Of a DNA stretch of 64,000 bases, positions 12,301 to 23,435 are shown piece after piece. A model generated the notes under the pieces. That model had not been told where the DNA came from, made no database searches, and saw only the letters and a program-made list of their open reading frames with translations. Source of the DNA: Cenococcum geophilum 1.58 (lineage: Eukaryota > Ascomycota > Dothideomycetes > Gloniales > Gloniaceae); the NCBI GenBank assembly GCA_001692895.1, contig KV748195.1, positions 558,001-622,000 of the forward strand, written 5' to 3'. Positions within the stretch are counted from its first letter, which is position 1. The number at the start of each line of letters is the position of its first letter. Both the position numbers and the translations under genes were made by a program.

Positions 12301-15300
12301 GGCTATATATAGACTATCGCGGTCTTAATAAGATTATAATTAAGAACCGTTACCTGCTACTACTAGTTAGTAAAATACTGGATTAACTATCTAGGGCGAA
12401 GATCTTTACAAAGCTAGATCTATAAGACGCCTACTATAAGCTTTATATTAAAGAAGGGGATAAGTAAAAGACCGCTTTTAAGACCTAATACGGCCACTTT
12501 AAGTATCTAGTAATACCTTTTAGGCTAGCTAATGCGCCTATAACATTCCAATTATATATTTATAGAGCCTTAGGGGGACTAGTTAACCGTATATATGTTG
12601 TCTATTTAGATAACATCTTAATCTACTTAAAAGACGAGGATTAATACGAGTAACACGTCCGCGAAGTACTGGAACGTTTAGATAATTAGGGCCTCTACGC
12701 CAAGGCGTTAAAGTATATCTTTAATACTAAGTAGGTTAAGTTCCTAGGTTATATTGTAACGCCTATAGGTGTAGTTATGGACCCAATATAGGTATAGATA
12801 ATTTAGGAGTAGCTAGAGCTAAAGAGCTACTAGGATATTTAAGTGTTCCTAGGCTTTACTAATTTCTATAGGCGCTTTATCTATAACTACTCAGACGTCG
12901 CCTAATACCTATCCGACTATATTATAAAAGCTTCCTAAGACTTAACCTAAGAAGCAAAAAGCTTAAAGGCGGTAAGGAAGAAAACTAAGAAGGAACTAAC
13001 TAAATGGTATAAGCTATAGTTATGGCCTAGAAAGGTCTAGAAGGCCTTTTAGGAACTTTATATAAAGTTTATAGAAGCTCTATTGCTGCGGCATTTTAAC
13101 CTAGATTAGCTATTAATAATAATCACTAATATATCGAATTTTGCCCTCGCCGGTATCCTATTATAACCCAACAGGTATCTAAACACTACCCAGCTCTATT
13201 AGAGACCAGTAGTATTTTATAACAGAAAATTCCAGGGACCTAAAGTTAGGTATTATACCCACGATAAGGAACTGCTAGCTATAGTTAACTGCTTTAAATA
13301 GTGGCGACACTGCCTTAAGCACGCGAGCTATACCACTTATATACTCTCAGATCACTATAATCTACGCTACTTTATAACTATAAAGAAGCTTACACCTTAA
13401 TAAGCCAGATAGGTAGAAGAGCTTACGCGATTTAATTTTGAGATTAAATATAAGCTAGGGGAAAACAACCCTGCTAATAGACCGTCACGACGGCTAGATT
13501 ATACTAAAGGCTTTAAAACAGGAGAAGGAAAACAGATAATAGATATCTTACTCCCTATATTATAGAATAAGCTCCAGGTGTAGGATACTTAAGCACCCAC
13601 AGCTCTATACACTAAGTCTTAGGCGGTATAAACCCTATTGGTTTCCACTAACGTTCCGGCTAGTACCCGGTCCGTTACTAATAAGGGTCCAAATATACCT
13701 AGACAGGACGTCCCTAATACATTCTTGGAACCTAGTAATATACTATCCCTAATTACTAAGCTATCCCCTTAAGCTAATAGCAAAGCTATAGAGCAATCGG
13801 AACTCGGAGCCCTATAATAACTAAAGGACTTTAACCTTATAGCGGCCTTCCTAACGTATACGCATTAAAGAGTTGTAAGATCTATAGTACCATCTAGTTT
13901 TATACTTAAAGCAGTATAGGATAAAACAGCTTTTACCTAGGAACCATCCAAAAGGTTAACGGATCTCATCTGTGAGGTATAACGGAGGGATGCTTTCTAT
14001 ACTATCCTTAATACGGAAGTAAACTGGAAACGTAACAAAAAGGAAGCTACTAGGCGCCACCATTAGGAACTAGACCCGATGGGCCTACTATATAAAGGTG
14101 GCAAGGTTTAGGTACCATAAGAAGTAAATCTACGACAGAAGATTCTTATAAAGAATTATAATGATCCTCTAGGCGGCCACTATGGTCAAATAAAGACAGT
14201 AGAATTACTTTAACGCAAATACTATTAGCTAAGGCTTAATTAGGAAGTAAAGGAGTATATTAGCCATTATAAGAAGTATTAAGTATATAAGATCCGCAGG
14301 CACAAGCTATAGGGTCTACTTAAATCAGTTCCCCCCGCTAGTAAGCTATAGTAATATTACGCCATAGACTTTATTACGGATCTCCCGCCATCTAAAGATA
14401 GCTAAGGACGAATATATAATTCGGTTCTCGTACTTATTAATAGGTTTTTAAAGTACGTCTAATACCTTCCTATTAATAAGACGATTAACGCATAAGAGCT
14501 CACCAACCTAATTAAGGAAAAATACTTTCTTAAAGTAGATTAGCTATACTCCATTATTACTAATAGGGGTAGCGTCTTTATAAGCCAATACTAGTCAGAC
14601 CTATGCTTCCATTTAAAGATAGACCACTGGTATAGTACGGCTTTCCACCTATAGACGGATAGGTAAACGGAACACTAGAACCAGGAACTGGAGTCTTACC
14701 TACAGATGTATTTAAACTACTAGTAAGATAACTGGTGCGAGCTACTTCCGTACGCGGAGTACGCTTATAATTTAAAGTAATATGCATTATATAAGTATGC
14801 ACCAATCTAGATTACCTATAGCGTTCGACTATTTAGGTTTAATAGTATACCCGACAATTACTAGCTAAGGCCGTATAATTAGTTATGGGATCCTACTAGG
14901 AAGTCTAAGGACATCTACTAGAGAGTATAAGGATACCTCTAGGAATAGGAAAAGTAATAGAAGTATACGAAGCAGAGCCTATAAAATGCCCAAGAGCAAT
15001 AGAGACTTTAGTATAACCGCAAGCACTAGGATAAGCATTTTAGAATAGGCAATAAGGTTCTATTACGTTTAACGAATATTAAGACCCATTAACTATTAAA
15101 GAAGCTTAATATAAGATACCTAGGTCCCTTCTAAGTTAAGGAATAAATTAGTAAGCTAGCCTATTGTCTCTAGCTACCCCTATCTATAGCCCGTATATAT
15201 CTAGTGTTTTACATAAACCTACTAGAGCTATAGCATAGACTACTACTAGAAAAGAACTTCCGTCTAGGCCCAATTAAACACCCTAAGGTAGTAGGCGAGC

Positions 15301-17846
15301 GGTATAAGGTTAAAGCTATACTACGCCATAAGTCTATTAAGAATAAGCTTTAATTTAAAGTTAAATGGCTAGGCTAGCCCACTAAGGACTCTATATAGGA
15401 ACCAGAGGATTACTTTAATTATTACAAAGATATTCTAAAAGAATATTAGGACTAAGGTCCACAATCTATAAGTCGCAGAAAGCGCTCTAATACTACGGTA
15501 TTATCGCAACCTAGGAAGAAAGCTTGCGAAAAGAGTAAATAGGTTAAATCGGATATGGAACGGATAGGCTCCGGAAACCATAGGGATAGGGCTACGGCCC
15601 AAGGCAGGACGGGTCCTTAGCCTTTTTACGTATATAGCATAGAGTTAATAGGGCATTTTGCTAGAATTACATTCCCATTTATTAATCTATACTAGGAATA
15701 TTATTCCTAGGGCTTCTAAGCCCTTTCCAAAAGCCTTATAAGGCCTTCCCAAGCACCTAATTAAGGTCCTTAATTACTACTATATATAAGAACGAATCCT
15801 AAAAGTCCAAACTATAAATGCCTAATCTGAAAAGCTACTACGCCTTATTATTATTAGGAGTAGGATTAGTATCCATCGGGCTACTAAGTGATGGCTAACA
15901 AGAATGGGATCTAGATGCCTTAGTAGGCGTATAAGTAGGCATAAAAATAGGGGCAGGACGATAAGGTGTAGCTAGAGTAGAGACTCTTAAACGCTTAACA
16001 CCAATATTAGGTCTAAACTAATACTAACGAAGCTCTTACGGCGTAAGCTTATAGTTAATAAAGATACGCTTAAGCCTAGAATAAACAGAGACGTTAGCTG
16101 GCTAGCATAGTCTAGAACTACTGAGACCTTGCTATGGCAACTATTAGTTACCTATCCGCTAGGTACCTAAAGGGTAACCTACCTAATACCTTATTATATT
16201 ATGCTCTTTTGAAACTTAACGCGTATGCACAAACTCCTTCCTATAATAGATGGCAACCTTCTTCTCATTACCCCTATCCCTTACCCTATCCTTAGTATAC
16301 CAACCTTACTCTCGCATTAGGCGTTACTGGCTAGCTTACTAAGAATTATAGGCAGTATAGATGGCCGTAGCATAGTCTTAAATTCGGCTAAGTTATTTAG
16401 CATTTACGCTAGAATAAGAGAGAGCCCAGGCAATATAGTAGTTAAGGACATTAAAGGAACATCGCTACTTAGGCCCAGGCTATTAAAGCTTAAAGTCAGT
16501 AATAGAAATCTATTAAAGATAGAAAAGCTCACCTTAACGTAACTGCCGCTCTTAGTACGCATACATTAATTATAAGGACTAAAGGTATTAGATCTAACGC
16601 AGTGCGTCTTATTACAAGCCTCCAGAATCCTATTATTAGATTTCTGGTCTTTTAAAGACATATAGGCAAAATTATTTAGGTAGGACCAGTACCAGTTGCG
16701 AGTTAGCGGAGGTTAGGGTTCTATATGCAAAGGTAAGACTAGGATACACTATAGAATCTACTTAAAAGAATAGTTAGCAGGAGAACAAAGAGGCATATTA
16801 AATTATTAATGGAAAAGAAGAAAATCTTAATAATATATTAAAGATACGTCTAAAATTAGACGAAGGTTAATAATGGGAAAGTAAGGTATTAAGGAAAAGG
16901 AGCAGCTTAATAAGCAAAGGTGTCCTTATACTTTACCGTCTAATACCCTTCTAGTAAATAGCCGCAACCTTGCCAATATAACTCCGTTATAATAGCGTTA
17001 TTTAGAAAAAAGGAAACACGCGTATAAGTTATTTAACTATTACTTCCTTACAAAAACTAACTACGCGGCCGGGGGAAGGCAATTAAGACGTTAAATTAAA
17101 GACGTATATAGGTTAAATTAGACCTAAAATGATACTATAGTATTAAAGAACAACGTTATAGACGTTCTTAATAATCGTATAATAGCTACAATTGCTATCG
17201 CGAAATGTCCCTGTTTGCTAGGCAGTAAAGCTACGCCAAATATATAGCACAGGACCACCAGATTTAAAAGTATATATACCAAATCTTAAGAGATAAGTCT
17301 CTTTAACTAACTAATTAATACCTTAACCGCATCTAATAGCCTAAGGGCAAATGTGGGAGCAATACGTTAGTAACGCAGAGGATTATAAAAAAAGGATTAT
17401 AAGAAAGAATTATAGACTATATCTCAGCAGTTAAAGACGACGGCAAGCTAAGGCTCTGTATATTAAATCCTATACTAAAAGGTTCTACGGAACTATACTA
17501 GAACACTAAATTACCTATAATACTCGTGATTAATTATAGACTGGTATAAAGGCTTAGAAGTAAAGTTGCATAAAAATCCCTATGTTAGCCTAGGTAGTTA
17601 CTAGTATGCTTCTAGTAGGCTTCCAATAGGTCTCCTAGTAATCCTTACGTCTTTTCTCTAGTTATATTTTTTCCTTATTAAGGTTTTTTAGGAGTTTAAA
17701 GCAGGGGTTAGATAGATAGATGATATATAGCGGCATGCCGACACCTCTCTAATATCCCTCCGAACCTCTTCTAGGACGAGCCCTTATAATCTCCCTACCG
17801 CAAGGTAATGGCAATCGGGGGCCGACCGTAAGAAGGGGGGGGGTAA

Positions 17847-18063
17847 TATAAGGGATATTATTGCGGATACCTCGGGTTGCCCTCAGGACAACCCCCGGAC
17901 GCCCCTTGGATGGTCGCCGGTCACGTGCCGGAGGCACGTGCCCGTAGTATATAGTCTCCACGATCCCAGAGGCCTTACCTCCTTAAGGATTCGTCTCTCT
18001 CACCAATCTATCCTGTTCCACAATCGTGTCCTTATAGCCCCCTGTCTACAAGATCCCCTTACA
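17847..18063 (+). repeat. 3' LTR of element A
   Basis: 217 bp, ending CCCCTTACA, which mirrors the 5' end of the LTR. It is followed by the ATTCG target duplication. Confidence 0.93.
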
Positions 18064-18068
18064 ATTCG

Positions 18069-18320
18069 TGACCAATATAATCCTTAAGCCCAGCTTAAGT
18101 AGGGCGCCTTAGTTACTATAGTAGATCCTTACCTAGCAGTGACTAAGGCGCCTTAATCTTATTACTACTTCTAAATTAAGCAAAAGCTCTATATAGGGGG
18201 GTCCTAGGGGGTCTCCCCCTAGAAAACCTTATCTCTATATATATTAATTAAAGTCTATATAATAAAGCTCTAAAATTGATTGGCTTATTACTTATAAACT
18301 CGGGTCAAAATTTACGTTGG
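18069..18320. repeat. Foldback-rich edge of the left repeat block
   Basis: This is the right flank of element A's target. Two stem-loops are visible: ggcgccttagt (about 18,107-18,117) against actaaggcgcc (about 18,142-18,152), and CTAGGGGG/CCCCCTAG at 18,204-18,222 with a 3-base loop. RIP-like composition stops at about 18,320, where the gene island begins. Confidence 0.5.
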
Positions 18321-19839
18321 GGGATCAACGTTCCGCATGTTTGTATAATCGCACTATCCTCGTTCTCGTCAAGTCATCCACAGACTTTGTGATAAGAGTA
18401 CTATAATAGCGCTTTGTGCATGCTTGTTCACTCCGTCCTACTTCAGCACCGATCTCTTTCTATGTTATGTCAGTTTTAACAAGTTCCAAGAGTTTGGCAT
18501 CTTCACTGGGGCGCCATCTCTCCTTAGGGATACCTGCTTGGGATCTGGGCTTCTTTCTAAGAGTTCTTGGGGGCATGATGCAAAAGTGTTATTAATTAAG
18601 GATCTTGTTCCCAAAGGTAAAAGCAAAAGTGTATAACGATATGTGCCAAATCGATTGAGCTAGGGATAACGAAAAACACGAATTCCTAGAATCTAAGAAT
18701 AGAGGTGCCATCTATTATGTTCGTTTCTTGAGGGATCCAATTCCGGGCCCCCCCTCCCCCCCAAAGACCCAATTCCAGGACATTAGGCGCTTCTGTATAC
18801 TTCTTGGGGGGAGGCCAGTTTTGGGACCCTAATATGTCTGCGCTAAATTTATCGCCGGGTGACAAGGGTCCCCGGTATCCGAGCATTTGGAACCTTCAGC
18901 CACAAAACTTTAAATGACGCAATGATATGGAGCCGCAACCTAATTGGTTTATAACTCAATCGTGTTGGTTGTTCTTCACTGGTGTAATAGGCGCGGATTT
19001 GCACAGTTCCGCTCGCTCTAGCGCTGTCATAAGCTTAATTTCTACCAGCCACTGCCTTCCGGGCGATGAAGTTTCCGAAGGTCCCAGTCTCGAGCTAAAG
19101 AGTTCGTGTTGGTGTCACAGATGATTGGTTCTTTTCAACTGGAAAACAGGTATCCCTGGATAGTGCAGTTTAATATCTGAAATGGTAACCTCCATCCCTG
19201 AGTGAAGGGCCTCCCTGAATGAAGGGCCATGACCATGGGTACTTAGACTTCGCAGACACGTCAAGTTGGTAAAAATCCTATCATTCATCCAATTTGTAGT
19301 GTGTCTCAATCTTTAGCTACTACTGAATCCGGGAGTCTCTTTTCTCCCAAAAATTACCTTCTTCTGCCCATGTTGTTGCCGGACTTGCGGCTCGTCAACT
19401 TCCATGTCGCCATCGGCCTGCTTCCCCACAACGCCACGATTGTCGTCTGCCAGGATTTGAAGCTTTGAAAAGCATCTCGCCGAAGTCCTTTAGTGTCACT
19501 ACGATGTCGACAGCCTTCCATCTGTGGTGCATAAGGCTACGCGGGATGTTTCGCCACAAAGGACGGTACCTCCAATCAGACGACGAACTTACCCGGCTAG
19601 CGCGACAAGCCCGGATGCAGCCTTATGTAAACTAGCGGCGTATTCTAGGCTCGGGTACTCTCGGCGTAGGATGTGGCTCGTACTCGAAATGTTGCTGGGC
19701 ATCTTCGATGTGGCTGAACCGGTCTAACTTGAGGCGAAGACCTGCGTGATATGATGTGGGGCAATCGTCTCCGGTGAAAGCTCGATAGCACTTACCAAGT
19801 GTACAGTGAGAGTCTGCGTAACACCACCTTGCAGCAACA
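18321..19839. other. Intergenic DNA, no gene recognised
   Basis: Base composition is normal and there is no RIP signature. Open frames of 60-97 codons occur on both strands, but none has a recognisable domain or convincing splice signals. A run of C (18,749-18,762) and a short direct repeat gagtgaagggcc/gaatgaagggcc (about 19,200-19,228) are the only visible features. A decayed gene cannot be excluded. Confidence 0.4.
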
Positions 19840-20918
19840 ATGGCACAAGATAGTGAGCACTTGGACGCGACCGTTTTCATGCCTTGTGGTAGGCTAGGGG
19901 GTCTTTCAGAATATTTTGATTGCATTCCCCATTACTTATTCCGCACCTCTTCACCTCGATCCAGCGGCACCACCACCAGGACTTTTATCGCATCGGCTGC
20001 GGTGAAAAATCACTTAGATCAGAGTGATATCTTAGGTCGATACTGGAAAGAGGCTGTCGAGATGCTCAAAAGTCATTTGTTATGGCAGAATCGTACGGAC
20101 GATAACTTGACGTCATGGACGAACTCGTTTCTCTTTGCGGCCCAGCACGCTATCCGTCGAGAGGCAACTGATCGGCCAGCTTCCACACCAGAGTCAATAT
20201 ACATCTCAATTCTGGATACTCGAAAAGTCCCTCGAGGAACATTCCTGCCTGCTGTCGCTTTACTTCAAGCGTACAACATTGAAAGTACGGGCAAATTGGG
20301 ACACGATTACTACTACGGCGAATATCTGTCACAGGGCAGGCTATCCAGTGACACGATCATAACTACTACGCTGGACAAGTTAATTGAGTATGGTTTGTAT
20401 GAGTTGTATCCTCCATTTGCCGAAGATTCGGAGAGACGCGGTCTCTGTCTCCGTGTTCTTCAGCTCCGCAAGACATTTACGAATACACCAACAGAACCTA
20501 CTGATGAAGAAGTTAAGATCGCAGAGAGGATTTCTGCTGGCTGTTTTCTCCATATTAACACTCGTCCTGTAATTATGATGACCCTGTTGTCCCTTAAACC
20601 TCGATATCGCTTGGAGCCTAAGATTCTCGAGGCCTTCAAAGACAATTGCTGGGGTAAGAAGCGGTCCTGGCTCTCAGATTCTCATCCTAATGATTAGCAG
20701 GTACCCTTGTGTCAGATCGTACCCTTGAATGCTATAGGACAACGTCAGAACATGTTCCCGAGCATAGGCAATTTACCGACATGATGCACGACGTCCACGC
20801 CTATGCACAACGCGAAAGACAAATCGAGCGTGCCACGCGTGATGATGCAGCCAAACCACCGAGTGAAATCTTTGGCCTTACGAAATTCCTGAATCAGTTG
20901 CATTGTAAGAATTCTTAA
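19840..20918 (+). CDS. Hypothetical fungal protein (DUF7587-like), one intron
   Basis: Exons are 19840-20653 and 20698-20918, with a 44-bp intron (GTAAGA donor, TAATGATTAG branch/acceptor). They give 344 codons. The splice is chosen because reading through the intron meets a stop at once, whereas splicing continues into a charged C-terminal stretch (MMHDVHAYAQRERQIERATR). The start ATG has a good context (caacaATGGCA). There is no signal peptide or membrane segment. The order LFRTSSPRSSGTTTR, DDNLTSWTNSFLFA, ISILDTRKVPRGTF and YYYGEYLSQGRL matches what I remember of a large family of uncharacterised ascomycete proteins (DUF7587-type), but the family call is from memory. No catalytic motif is seen. 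An alternative end is a second intron at about 20,905, but that leads straight to a stop, so the end at 20918 is preferred. Confidence 0.68.
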
Positions 20919-20940
20919 GTGAGAATTTACAAAACAGTAG

Positions 20941-21460
20941 CTGACCATAGAAGTGACGGGCGATCGATTCGATGCAGCTCAATCTGATTCCGATACCTCA
21001 GGTATGCTGGAGCAAGGAGATGACGAAGAACCCCACCAAAAGGATATGCAGGATGCCAATACTGGTATCACAATTCAGAAGACCCTGCCACCATCTCCAA
21101 AGACAAGGATGATTGAGATGATGGAAGAGGAAAGAGATGAACAGCAGAGAGCTTTAAAACAAATCGAATATTGCTATGAAGAGACGTTGCAAAATGCAAG
21201 TAATTACGGAGTGTCCTAGGCACATGAATTACTGGAGGCCGAAAGGCTCGACTATTGAAATCTTATTTCAATTTCCGTATGCAGAAACACTTCGCAAAAG
21301 GCTGGTTATCCCATAGCAAAATTCACGTGTCAGATTCGAAACTTGATTTGTCTCTAGAGAAGAAGTTGGCAGATTGAACACGATACTACGTTCAACTGCT
21401 CAAATCGCAATTTCTCTATGGGTGATTTTGCTGTATTTTCCCAAGAGACGTCCGCCTGCG
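20941..21460 (+). pseudogene. Decayed coding stretch downstream of the hypothetical gene
   Basis: An acidic, coiled-coil-like frame (about 20,953-21,218; MMEEERDEQQRALKQIEYCY) has no ATG start. Protein-like reading then moves between frames: AHELLEAERLDY after a TAG at 21,217, then MQKHFAKGWLSHSKIHVSDS at about 21,280-21,340, then RLNTILRSTAQIAISL at about 21,370-21,420. This looks like a gene broken by at least two stops and a frame change, or exons I cannot join. The family is not recognised. It lies 22 bp after the preceding gene and could once have been part of it. Confidence 0.4.
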
Positions 21461-21626
21461 ACACACCCCAAGGTCGTGTCAACACTATGCAACAGTACCT
21501 CAACCCAAACCTCCGGACACACATAGAGATTCTGTGTGCTGTGGCTCTTCCTGAACGCAGGACCCTCCCGACTCGGAATTACGTTCTTGTCGCCTCCGCA
21601 TAACGAAACACCGCAATCAAGACAAG

Positions 21627-21962
21627 ATGTGTACGGCTGCTGAAAACCACTGCCCTTCTTGCTGCACAAACCACGGCGGAGTATATTCCCAACCCTGTCC
21701 CGTCCTGTACCAGTTGCGGCCTAACCAAGGTGGATACGTTCAAATAACCCACACCATCGATGAACGGAACCCAAAGATGGTATTAGAGATCTGTGGTGAG
21801 TGCAAACGGAGGGAGCAAAAGCGATCATGGTTGAAGGACAAGTGGGCCAGCTTCTCTCGGATCAAGGCCTCAAAGCACATTCCTTGCGAGATCTGCCAGA
21901 ATTACCAAGAGGAAGAAGATCAGCCACTCAGGATCATTCCACTATTTTCAGGTCAGAATTAG
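21627..21962 (+). CDS. Small cysteine-rich hypothetical protein
   Basis: 111 codons from an ATG. Cysteine pairs are spread through the chain: CPSCC near residue 9, CGEC near residue 56 and CEIC near residue 87. Lys/Arg-rich sequence (KRREQKRSWLKDKW) lies between the last two. The spacing of two CxxC pairs suggests a zinc-binding fold. There is no signal peptide, so it is probably intracellular. It resembles the general style of small Cys-rich ascomycete proteins, but I do not recognise the family. It could be an exon of a larger decayed gene, since both neighbours are decayed. Confidence 0.45.
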   Translation: MCTAAENHCPSCCTNHGGVYSQPCPVLYQLRPNQGGYVQITHTIDERNPKMVLEICGECKRREQKRSWLKDKWASFSRIKASKHIPCEICQNYQEEEDQPLRIIPLFSGQN

Positions 21963-22265
21963 TGAGATTAACCTCCCCCCCTCCGTGATGGAACACCCGC
22001 CGTGCTGGAACGAATCCGAGGTACTTTGACTTCGCACTGACCTGGAGACTGCACGCGTTGATAACATTCATCAGTTGTATCAAGGTTCGGTTCTGTAGCT
22101 ACTCGTAAACACCCGGATAGGCATATCATTAACATATTACAAAAGGCTCGCTGCTGACTCTCTGTTTTCTGCGGACCGCGTGGAGTGCAGATTTGACGTC
22201 GCAACAGCATTACCGCCCTACAACGCCACCATATCACCTCGTCCATCCAAAAATTGGAAAAATAG

Positions 22266-22499
22266 ATCAGAGCAGATGCAGGCTATGGCCATGTTCGAGG
22301 CGTACTACAGAGATGGATTGTAGAGTATGAGAGTCGCGATTCGGATGTTGATACATCGGAAGCATCCTCGCCTGAAGTAAGCAATCGTAGAGCTGCTTCG
22401 TCCAGCGGCGCAGTGTTCAATGGACCCATCTCCGGACGGTACGTGGTAGCCGGAACTCAAGTCACTGGTACGGCCAATTTCACTTTTCCCGGGTGAAAT
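22266..22499 (+). pseudogene. C-terminal relic with Gly-rich amyloid-like repeat motif
   Basis: An open frame without a start. It reads LQRWIVEYESRDSDVDTSE, an acidic/Ser linker, then a Gly-spaced beta-type tail, VFNGPISGRYVVAGTQVTG, followed by TANFTFPG and a stop. Gly/Asn-rich tails of this kind occur next to HeLo-like or NLR-associated domains in fungi, some of them amyloid signalling motifs. I cannot match it to a named motif. Upstream, 22,020-22,098 reads LETARVDNIHQLYQGSVL before a stop, and may be the remains of the same gene. No intact gene is visible. Confidence 0.35.
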
Positions 22500-22930
22500 A
22501 GAGTGTACCACATAATGAAATGGATTTCCGGAAAGTACTCAGTATTTGCGTTCCGAAGGAGGTTTAAATGCTGAAAAAAATTCCGCATTCCGCAAGGCAA
22601 CCACGCCAACCGTCAAATTGCTGGCCATTCACAGCCAATCCATCCCAGCCTTTGCGGCGTTCTCGAGCGCTGATTAGTACAGCTGCCTAACCGCAGGATC
22701 ACACCCGGCGCGCGGCGACACGGTCACATTCCTTAGTTCACAGCCACAATAAAATTGGGCTTTGCAATTTAAACCGCCTTCTTCTATTCCCTTCATACGG
22801 CCCATAGCTAGCTAGCCCAGGCCTTGGAGTAGTATCTGGGCAGGCTGGAAGAAAGATCTCGTCTCGTCGTCTCCCCTAAAGCGTCGCAGTACGCAACAAC
22901 TCCGCTGATCCGTGATGCGCGATGCCCCTC
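22500..22930. other. Intergenic DNA, nothing recognised
   Basis: No supported gene, repeat or RNA. Frames on both strands are short and without motifs. Confidence 0.4.
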
Positions 22931-22935
22931 TGCCA

Positions 22936-23293
22936 GGTCTCTACTGGATGGCGAACATGGGCACATGGAGTACTTCCAAGTTGTTTGCGCTGGGGAATTC
23001 TCTCTATTTTCGAGATCCCCGCATGGGAAAACATCATCCTCCAAGGCACTCTCGACAAACCAGCGTTGCATCATGCAGCTTCAACGGTTAGCTCATAAGG
23101 CCCTTAGAGCGGGTCATTAGCAACGAGCTGATCGAGAGTACCCCATCACGGATCCCGGAGAGCTTCTTACATTATTGGAAATATCAGAAATTGAACATCC
23201 GAAGCTCAGATTGGATATCTTTGATACCAAACCAACTTCAGGGGTAAAGTCCGATGGAGCCAAGGGCAGTAGTTGTTGGACAAGAATGTTCTG
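22936..23293 (+). pseudogene. Unrecognised coding-like relic with one in-frame stop
   Basis: One frame reads like protein across the stretch: MEYFQVVCAGEFSLFSRSPH, then KALRAGH, a TAG, and on with ITDPGELLTLLEISEIEHPK to SSCWTRMF and a stop. A single in-frame TAG at about 23,117 interrupts it, consistent with CAG-to-TAG. It lacks a clear start. The family is not recognised. The opposite-strand frame (22,808-23,074) is judged a shadow. Confidence 0.35.
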
Positions 23294-23435
23294 ACAACGA
23301 AGCTACCCCTTCTCAAGAAGATGGACTCGAGACTCCTCAAGTCGAGGAGGAAATCCATACTGGGGTACATTGATAATTCTAACATACAAAGAACTCGACG
23401 CACAGTTGGCTAGGAAGAAAAGAAATAGGCCATGG

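Larger units (their letters stand above)
9138..18063 (+). mobile_element. Ty3/gypsy LTR retrotransposon (fossil), element A
   Basis: The element is 8,926 bp with equal 217-bp LTRs (9138-9354 and 17847-18063) and a perfect 5-bp target duplication ATTCG at 9133-9137 and 18064-18068. A G-rich polypurine tract (17,830-17,844) precedes the 3' LTR. Parts in order: gag about 9.9-11.1 kb, protease about 11.2-11.5 kb, reverse transcriptase with its catalytic block near 12.6 kb, RNase H about 13.1-13.5 kb, integrase about 14.1-15.0 kb and a chromodomain-like tail at about 15.35-15.45 kb (chromovirus type). The roughly 2.2 kb after that is unassigned. It is broken, with many dozens of RIP-type disruptions. 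The LTRs differ at about eight positions, all transitions, so RIP rather than time may explain the divergence and age cannot be read from it. Confidence 0.93.

Noticed and set aside
18424-19309. Several 60-70 codon frames in the gap before the first gene
   Set aside because: No domain, no splice pattern, and frames on both strands of equal quality.
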